A DNA stretch of 10,350 nucleotides from an uncultured Clostridia bacterium (GTDB lineage Bacteria > Bacillota > Clostridia > Oscillospirales > Ruminococcaceae): positions 1 through 10,350 of the forward strand of contig CANQOJ010000069.1 in assembly GCA_947625455.1 (NCBI GenBank), read 5' to 3'. The translations under genes were made by a program, and so were the position numbers. This document shows, piece by piece, positions 6,027 to 10,350 of the stretch (positions within the stretch are counted from its first letter, which is position 1; each line of letters begins with the position of its first letter). The notes below the pieces were generated by a model. The model made no database searches. It was not told where the DNA came from and worked only from the letters and a program-made list of their open reading frames with translations.

Positions 6027-8426
6027 ATGATGTTATGTTCACGCTGTAAAAAACGCCCGCCCGTTATATTCTTTACGACTATGAACCACGGCGAGAGAAA
6101 GAACGAGGGTTTGTGCCTGCAGTGTGCGAGCGAATTGCATCTTCCGCACATGAAAGAACTTCTGGAAACATGGGGAGGATTTAACGCTGACGACCTTAAA
6201 AATTCCGAGGATATACAAAGCGCGTTTGAGGAGGCATTTGACGAGAACGGCGCAATAAACGCCGACACACTTTATCAGTTGTTCGGAATGAAAGACGATA
6301 AGTCAGACGGCGACAGCGATACTCCCGAAAGCGAAGAAGAGGAAGAAACCGAAAATTCCTCCGACAGCGACGACGATCTCTTTGAAAGAGGAGGAGCGGG
6401 GACAATGCCGAATTTTCTCAAAAACCTTTTCGGCAGTTCCGACAACTCCAAAAAAGAAGAATCCGAAGAAGAGAAAAAGTCCAGAAAAAAGCAGGAAAAA
6501 CCCGATAAAAAGCGCAAATGCCTTGAAACATTCTGCACAAACCTCACGCGCAGGGCGAAAGAGGGCAAGATAGACAGGATTGTGGGACGCGAAAAGGAGA
6601 TTTACCGCGTTTTGCAGATATTGTCGCGCAGGACGAAGAACAATCCTTGCCTTATAGGCGAACCGGGAGTTGGTAAAACCGCAATTGCCGAGGGGATTGC
6701 GCTGAAACTTGCGAGCGGTGACGTTCCGTTCAGACTTCAAGGAAAAGAACTTTATCTGCTCGATTTAACGGCGCTTGTCGCGGGCACACAGTTCAGAGGT
6801 CAGTTTGAAAGCAGAATGAAGAACCTTATCGACGAGGTAAAGAACGCGGGAAATGTAATGCTGTTCGTAGACGAAGTGCATAATCTGGTAGGCACGGGCG
6901 GCGACAGCGAGGGTTCAATGAACGCCGCGAATATCTTCAAACCCGCGCTTTCAAGAGGAGAACTGCAGGTAATAGGCGCAACAACGTTTTCCGAGTACAG
7001 AAAGCATATCGAAAAGGACAGCGCGCTTGAACGCCGTTTTCAGCCCGTAACGGTAAACGAACCGACAATTGACGAAACAATTGAACTGCTGGGCGGTATT
7101 AAGCAGTATTATGAAGAACATCACAAGGTGAGGGTTTCCAACGAGATATCGAAAATGTGCGTATTGTTGTCGGAACGCTATATAAACGACAGATTTCTGC
7201 CCGATAAGGCAATAGACCTGCTTGACGAAAGCTGTGCGTGCGCGTCTCTCGAAAATGAGAGCATTACCGAGTATGAAAAGCTGAAAAAACAGCTTAAAGA
7301 GCAGAGAATTGAGGAAAGCAAGATTGCCGAGGACAGCAATATCGACTATGAACGGTTAGCGAAGCTGAAAACCGAAATTGCACAGACCGAGCAGAAAATG
7401 TCAGAGGTAAAGACTCAAGCCGAAAAAGCCGAGGTAACGCTTGACGACCTTTCAAAGGTTATAGAACTCTGGACTGGCATTCCCGCAAATAAGATAAGGG
7501 AAACCGAGTTTAAGAGAATGGCGTCGCTTGAGGACAGCCTGAAAGCAAAGATAATCGGTCAGGACGAGGCGTGCGAACTTGTAGCAAAGGCAATAAAGCG
7601 CACAAGAGTTCAGCTTTCAAACCGCCGCAGACCTGCGTCATTCATCTTTGTAGGACCTACGGGCGTTGGAAAAACCGAACTTGTAAAGGTTCTGGCAAAG
7701 GAAATGTTTGATACCGTCGATCCGCTGATAAGGCTTGATATGTCGGAGTATATGGAAAAGCACAGCGTGTCGAAAATAATCGGCTCGCCTCCGGGATATG
7801 TGGGATATGACGAGGCGGGACAGCTTACTGAAAGAGTGCGCAGAAAGCCGTATTCGGTTATACTTTTCGACGAGATAGAAAAGGCGCACCCCGATGTTAT
7901 GAACATTCTCCTGCAAATCCTCGACGAGGGTAAGATAACCGATTCGCAGGGAAGAAACGTAAGCTTTGAAAACACGATAATCGCTATGACGTCAAATGCG
8001 GGTTCATCTACGGGAATGAACGGCGTAGGATTTGCAAAATCCGCAGGCGATATAAGCAAAGAGCGCGCTATGAAAGGACTGCGCGAGTTCTTAAGACCGG
8101 AGTTTATGGCAAGGGTTGATGAGATTGTCTGCTTTGAACCGCTAAGCGAGGAAAGCTACGCAAAGATAGCAAAACTTAACCTTGAAGAACTGCGCGAACC
8201 GCTTTTGGAGAAAAAGCTGGAGCTTAATATATCGGAAGATGTTTACAAGACGGTGGCGAAGAAAGCGTACGGCGGAAAGTTCGGCGGGCGCGACATAAGG
8301 CGCGTTATCCGCTCGGATATCGAGGACAAAATTGCAGAACTGCTGATTGAGCATGCTGAGGAGACGTTTAAGGCTGTTGAAATAACGGCTGACGGCGAGA
8401 ATATCAAAACGGAGCTTAAAAAGTGA
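6027..8426 (+). CDS. ClpE-like ATP-dependent Clp protease ATP-binding subunit
   Basis: This 799-residue AAA+ unfoldase should thread substrates into ClpP. The N-terminus is a four-cysteine zinc finger (C4, C7, C30, C33), as in ClpE and McsA, and the usual double Clp_N repeat is absent. A long acidic then Lys-rich linker follows (about 90-165). AAA1 has Walker A GEPGVGKT (211-218), pore loop AGTQFRG (252-258), Walker B VMLFVDE (277-283) and the ALERRF arginine finger region. A coiled-coil middle part (about 410-470) includes a UVR-like stretch YERLAKLKTEIAQTEQKM. AAA2 has GPTGVGKT (543-550), pore loop GYVG (590-593), Walker B VILFDE (611-616) and sensor-2 GGRDIRR (753-759). A VGF tripeptide (667-669) fits the ClpP-docking loop. 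All catalytic motifs are intact. ClpC is the alternative name, but the finger and UVR-like segment favour ClpE. The ribosome site AAGGTGA at 6014-6020 serves ATG 6027 (ATG 6030 is also possible). No CtsR box was seen. Confidence 0.94.
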   Translation: MMLCSRCKKRPPVIFFTTMNHGERKNEGLCLQCASELHLPHMKELLETWGGFNADDLKNSEDIQSAFEEAFDENGAINADTLYQLFGMKDDKSDGDSDTPESEEEEETENSSDSDDDLFERGGAGTMPNFLKNLFGSSDNSKKEESEEEKKSRKKQEKPDKKRKCLETFCTNLTRRAKEGKIDRIVGREKEIYRVLQILSRRTKNNPCLIGEPGVGKTAIAEGIALKLASGDVPFRLQGKELYLLDLTALVAGTQFRGQFESRMKNLIDEVKNAGNVMLFVDEVHNLVGTGGDSEGSMNAANIFKPALSRGELQVIGATTFSEYRKHIEKDSALERRFQPVTVNEPTIDETIELLGGIKQYYEEHHKVRVSNEISKMCVLLSERYINDRFLPDKAIDLLDESCACASLENESITEYEKLKKQLKEQRIEESKIAEDSNIDYERLAKLKTEIAQTEQKMSEVKTQAEKAEVTLDDLSKVIELWTGIPANKIRETEFKRMASLEDSLKAKIIGQDEACELVAKAIKRTRVQLSNRRRPASFIFVGPTGVGKTELVKVLAKEMFDTVDPLIRLDMSEYMEKHSVSKIIGSPPGYVGYDEAGQLTERVRRKPYSVILFDEIEKAHPDVMNILLQILDEGKITDSQGRNVSFENTIIAMTSNAGSSTGMNGVGFAKSAGDISKERAMKGLREFLRPEFMARVDEIVCFEPLSEESYAKIAKLNLEELREPLLEKKLELNISEDVYKTVAKKAYGGKFGGRDIRRVIRSDIEDKIAELLIEHAEETFKAVEITADGENIKTELKK

Positions 8427-9130
8427 GCGTTGTTTTCATTACGGGCGGTACGGGAGCAATAGGCGAGGCAATCGCCGAAGAGTTTGCAAGAACAGATGAT
8501 GTTGTTATAACCTACAACAGAAACGCTCAAAAGGCGCTGAAACTGTCGGAAAAGCTTAGATGCACGGCATTTGAAATGAACGCATTAAGTGAAAACTCGG
8601 TAAAAACCGCAGTAGAAAGCGCGCTGAAAGCGTTCGGGAAGATAGACATTCTTGTGAACAACGCGGGAGTTTCGCTTATAAAGCCGTTTACCGACATAAC
8701 CGACGAGGAATGGCAAAACATGGTAGAAGTCAACCTCACGGGCGTTTTCAGAGTGACGAAAGCTGTTGTTTTGGGCATGATAAATCGCAAAAGCGGAGCG
8801 ATAGTGAACATTTCGTCGGTGTGGGGAGTACACGGCGCGTCATGTGAAACGGCGTATTCTGCGTCAAAGGCGGGAGTTATCGGCTTTACAAAAGCGCTCG
8901 CAAAGGAATTGGGACCGTCCGGTATAACCGTAAACGCCATAGCGCCGGGAGTTATCGAAAGCCCTATGAACACTTCGCACCTTAACGAAAGCGAGTTGGA
9001 GGCATTATGCGCCGAAACACCGCTTGGGAGAATGGGAAAGCCGTCTGAAGTGGCAATTGCGGTTCGCAGCGTCGCTGAAAACAGGTTTATAACAGGGCAG
9101 GTTATAGGAGTTGACGGCGGGTTTTATTGA
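8423..9130 (+). CDS. SDR family oxidoreductase, likely EF-P 5-aminopentanone reductase
   Basis: The 235-residue protein starts at GTG 8423, which overlaps the TGA stop of the Clp gene (GTGA), so it is translationally coupled; GGAGC at 8411-8415 is the ribosome site. It is a classical short-chain dehydrogenase: cofactor loop TGGTGAIG (7-14), NNAG (79-82), catalytic N104, S132, Y145 and K149 in YSASK, and the C-terminal GQVIGVDGGF. It resembles FabG (3-oxoacyl-ACP reductase), but the block SSVWGVHGASCE before the catalytic Tyr and the TKALAKELGPSGITVN run recall the YmfI-type proteins, which reduce the 5-aminopentanone group on elongation factor P. No fatty-acid genes surround it, which also argues against FabG. 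The SDR class is certain; the specific substrate is an inference from remembered family sequence and would need a tree. Confidence 0.85.
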   Translation: MSVVFITGGTGAIGEAIAEEFARTDDVVITYNRNAQKALKLSEKLRCTAFEMNALSENSVKTAVESALKAFGKIDILVNNAGVSLIKPFTDITDEEWQNMVEVNLTGVFRVTKAVVLGMINRKSGAIVNISSVWGVHGASCETAYSASKAGVIGFTKALAKELGPSGITVNAIAPGVIESPMNTSHLNESELEALCAETPLGRMGKPSEVAIAVRSVAENRFITGQVIGVDGGFY

Positions 9131-9203
9131 AAATAGCCAAAATTTTGACTTAAAAGTTGAAAAAAGTTGTGAGATAATTTTTTGGCAATTTTGCGATAAT
9201 TTA

Positions 9204-9232
9204 TTGAATTATTCGGGAAAATATTGTATAAT
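9204..9232 (+). promoter_or_regulatory. Promoter of the decarboxylase Na+ pump operon
   Basis: TTGAAT (9204-9209) and TATAAT (9227-9232) are separated by 17 bases, a near-consensus sigma-A promoter within an AT-rich spacer. Transcription should start near 9239, about 38 bases before the first gene. No clear terminator for the preceding operon was seen in the spacer. Confidence 0.82.
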
Positions 9233-9276
9233 TATTATGTTTATGAAGTAATTTTTTTAACATAAAGGAGTTTTTT

Positions 9277-9732
9277 ATGAACAACGCGTTGGTTTTGCTG
9301 TCCGAGGGCGGCAGCGTTATCGACAGGCTTCAAGGGCTGGGAGATGCAAAAAAACAGCTTGCTGATCCCGATTACTGGAGTTCGGTCGGAATAATAGCGC
9401 TTACGGGAATACTTGTGGTTTTCCTTATCCTCGCTATACTTATTTTCATATTCTGGCTGATGGGTACGATATTTAAGGTTATGGGCAAGTCCAAAAAGGA
9501 AAAGAAAAGCGCGGCTGAAGCTGAAAAGGCGGTCGCTGCACCCGTAACGGCTCCCGAACCCGCAGAAGAAGAGGATTACGCCGATGACGAAGAACTTGTC
9601 GCGGTTATAAGCGCGGCGATTGCGGCTTATACCGAGGAAAGCTTTACGGTTAAGAGCATCAGAAAGCGCGGTTCCCGCAGTACATCAGCGTGGAGAACCG
9701 CGGGAATAAGCCAAAATACCCGTCCGTTCTGA
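9277..9732 (+). CDS. oadG: OadG family: gamma subunit of Na+-transporting decarboxylase
   Basis: This 151-residue protein has the OadG layout: a short N-terminal segment, one membrane helix at about 37-64 (VGIIALTGILVVFLILAILI), a basic KSKKEKK stretch on the inside, then an Ala/Pro/Glu-rich linker (about 79-105), and a C-terminal part DDEELVAVISAAIAAY that leads to a basic, Trp-containing end (SAWRTAG, then NTRPF). Gamma subunits hold the alpha and beta subunits together in the membrane complex. The start is set by AAAGGAG at 9264-9270, seven bases from ATG. The beta-subunit gene begins 20 bases after its stop. Which acid is decarboxylated (oxaloacetate, methylmalonyl-CoA or glutaconyl-CoA) cannot be told without the alpha subunit. 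Confidence 0.85.
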   Translation: MNNALVLLSEGGSVIDRLQGLGDAKKQLADPDYWSSVGIIALTGILVVFLILAILIFIFWLMGTIFKVMGKSKKEKKSAAEAEKAVAAPVTAPEPAEEEDYADDEELVAVISAAIAAYTEESFTVKSIRKRGSRSTSAWRTAGISQNTRPF

Positions 9733-9752
9733 CGGCGAAAGGAACTTGAAGT

Positions 9753-10350
9753 ATGGAAATTTTTACTGACACACTATTAAGTCTGATTGATACATCGGGC
9801 TTTGCCGCTTTCGGCTGGCAGAACGGCGTGATGATTTTGCTGTCGTTCGTGCTGTTTTATCTTGCGATTGTAAAGCAGTACGAACCGCTGCTGATGCTTC
9901 CGATAGCTTTCGGTATGCTTCTTACAAATCTCCCGCTCACGGGTTTGTATCACCCCGAATTGTGGGATCCTGCGACAAATCCGTATTTCGCGCCCGAATA
10001 CGTCGAAAGCGGAGCAAATGTTCTGGTTAATTTCACGAAAGAAACAAGCCTTGACTACGGGCGGGTACTGCATGACGGCGGACTTCTCGATATGCTGTAC
10101 CTCGGAGTTAAGCTTCAGATTTATCCCCCGCTGATATTCCTCGGCATAGGCGCTATGACCGACTTCGGCCCGCTTATCGCTAACCCGAAGAGCTTTTTGT
10201 TGGGCGCGGCTGCGCAGGGCGGTATCTTCTTTACATTCCTCGGCGCTTGTATGCTGAATATGACGGGAATTGCGGACTTTACGCTTAAAGAAGCGGCATC
10301 AATCGCGATAATCGGCGGTGCTGACGGTCCTACCGCTATTTACCTCACGT
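9753..10350 (+). CDS. oadB: OadB/GcdB family: beta subunit of Na+-transporting decarboxylase, 5' part
   Basis: The ATG at 9753, with AAAGGA at 9738-9743, opens a frame that runs off the window end after 199 residues. The beta subunit is the membrane Na+ channel that couples decarboxylation of the carboxybiotin intermediate to Na+ export. Family blocks are plain: LGIGAMTDFGPLIANPKSFL, LGAAAQGGIFFTFLGA and SIAIIGGADGPTAIY, the last holding the Asp (D191 here) that matches the conserved Na+-site Asp of the family. After an early helical pair, a polar stretch of about 45 residues (from GLYHPELWD to DYGRVLHDGG) separates helices before LKLQ-like GVKLQIYPPLIF; in shorter relatives this loop is smaller. 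It follows the gamma gene by 20 bases. The family call is very firm; the substrate of the whole complex is not decided. Confidence 0.95.
   Translation, partial: MEIFTDTLLSLIDTSGFAAFGWQNGVMILLSFVLFYLAIVKQYEPLLMLPIAFGMLLTNLPLTGLYHPELWDPATNPYFAPEYVESGANVLVNFTKETSLDYGRVLHDGGLLDMLYLGVKLQIYPPLIFLGIGAMTDFGPLIANPKSFLLGAAAQGGIFFTFLGACMLNMTGIADFTLKEAASIAIIGGADGPTAIYLT

Noticed and set aside
7610..8059. Minus-strand open frame of 149 codons
   Set aside because: It lies wholly opposite the highly conserved AAA2 domain of the Clp gene; a codon-pattern shadow.
9145..9178. A second promoter from TTGACT and GATAAT
   Set aside because: The spacing of 22 bases is too long for a sigma-A promoter, and a much better one lies at 9204-9232.
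9136..9186. Possible terminator from GCCAAAA and TTTTGGC in the spacer after the SDR gene
   Set aside because: The arms are only seven bases, AT-rich and about 37 bases apart, with no T-run after the second arm; too weak.
9777..10073. Minus-strand open frame of 98 codons near the window end
   Set aside because: It is opposite the clear OadB-family gene that runs off the window, which explains the region.

Overview
The window looks like part of a chromosome from an anaerobic gut-type Firmicute, most likely a Clostridia/Ruminococcaceae-like organism. The reasons are a stand-alone IMP cyclohydrolase plus a stand-alone AICAR transformylase in place of one fused PurH, a DUF5711 protein followed by CvpA, a ClpE-like unfoldase with an N-terminal zinc finger, a decarboxylase Na+ pump, strong AGGAGG-type ribosome sites, and TGA used as a normal stop. 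All genes lie on the + strand. This assignment is an inference from gene content; no 16S or marker search was possible.

Region 1 (1-2559) is a compact purine operon with a cargo. The 3' part of an IMP cyclohydrolase gene is followed, with stop codons overlapping ribosome sites, by a CbrC/UPF0167 family gene and an NTF2-fold immunity-like gene, and then by the AICAR formyltransferase gene. The two enzymes carry out the last two steps of IMP synthesis and would be expected to sit side by side. Here two genes resembling toxin-immunity or tolerance proteins sit between them, and no toxin gene is visible.

Region 2 (2560-2769) is a spacer holding a ~107 bp imperfect palindrome with perfect 12 bp ends, then a strong intrinsic terminator only 11 bases before the ribosome site of truA (tRNA pseudouridine synthase A, 2770-3513).

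Region 3 (3514-9130) begins with a strong promoter and an 8 bp inverted repeat. It reads as a five-gene operon: a 55-residue two-helix membrane peptide, a DUF5711 membrane-anchored protein whose start overlaps the peptide gene out of frame, a CvpA-family membrane protein, a ClpE-like AAA+ unfoldase, and a short-chain dehydrogenase resembling the EF-P 5-aminopentanone reductase group. The last two genes overlap by 3 bases. A mixed envelope/proteostasis/translation role is only suggested by this order.

Region 4 (9131-10350) has a near-consensus promoter, then genes for the gamma and beta subunits of a Na+-transporting carboxylic acid decarboxylase; the beta gene runs off the window. This complex couples decarboxylation of oxaloacetate or an acyl-CoA to Na+ export.

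The most unusual points are the immunity-like pair inside the purine operon, the long palindrome, the terminator set almost on top of truA, and the two-frame overlap at 3721-3797.
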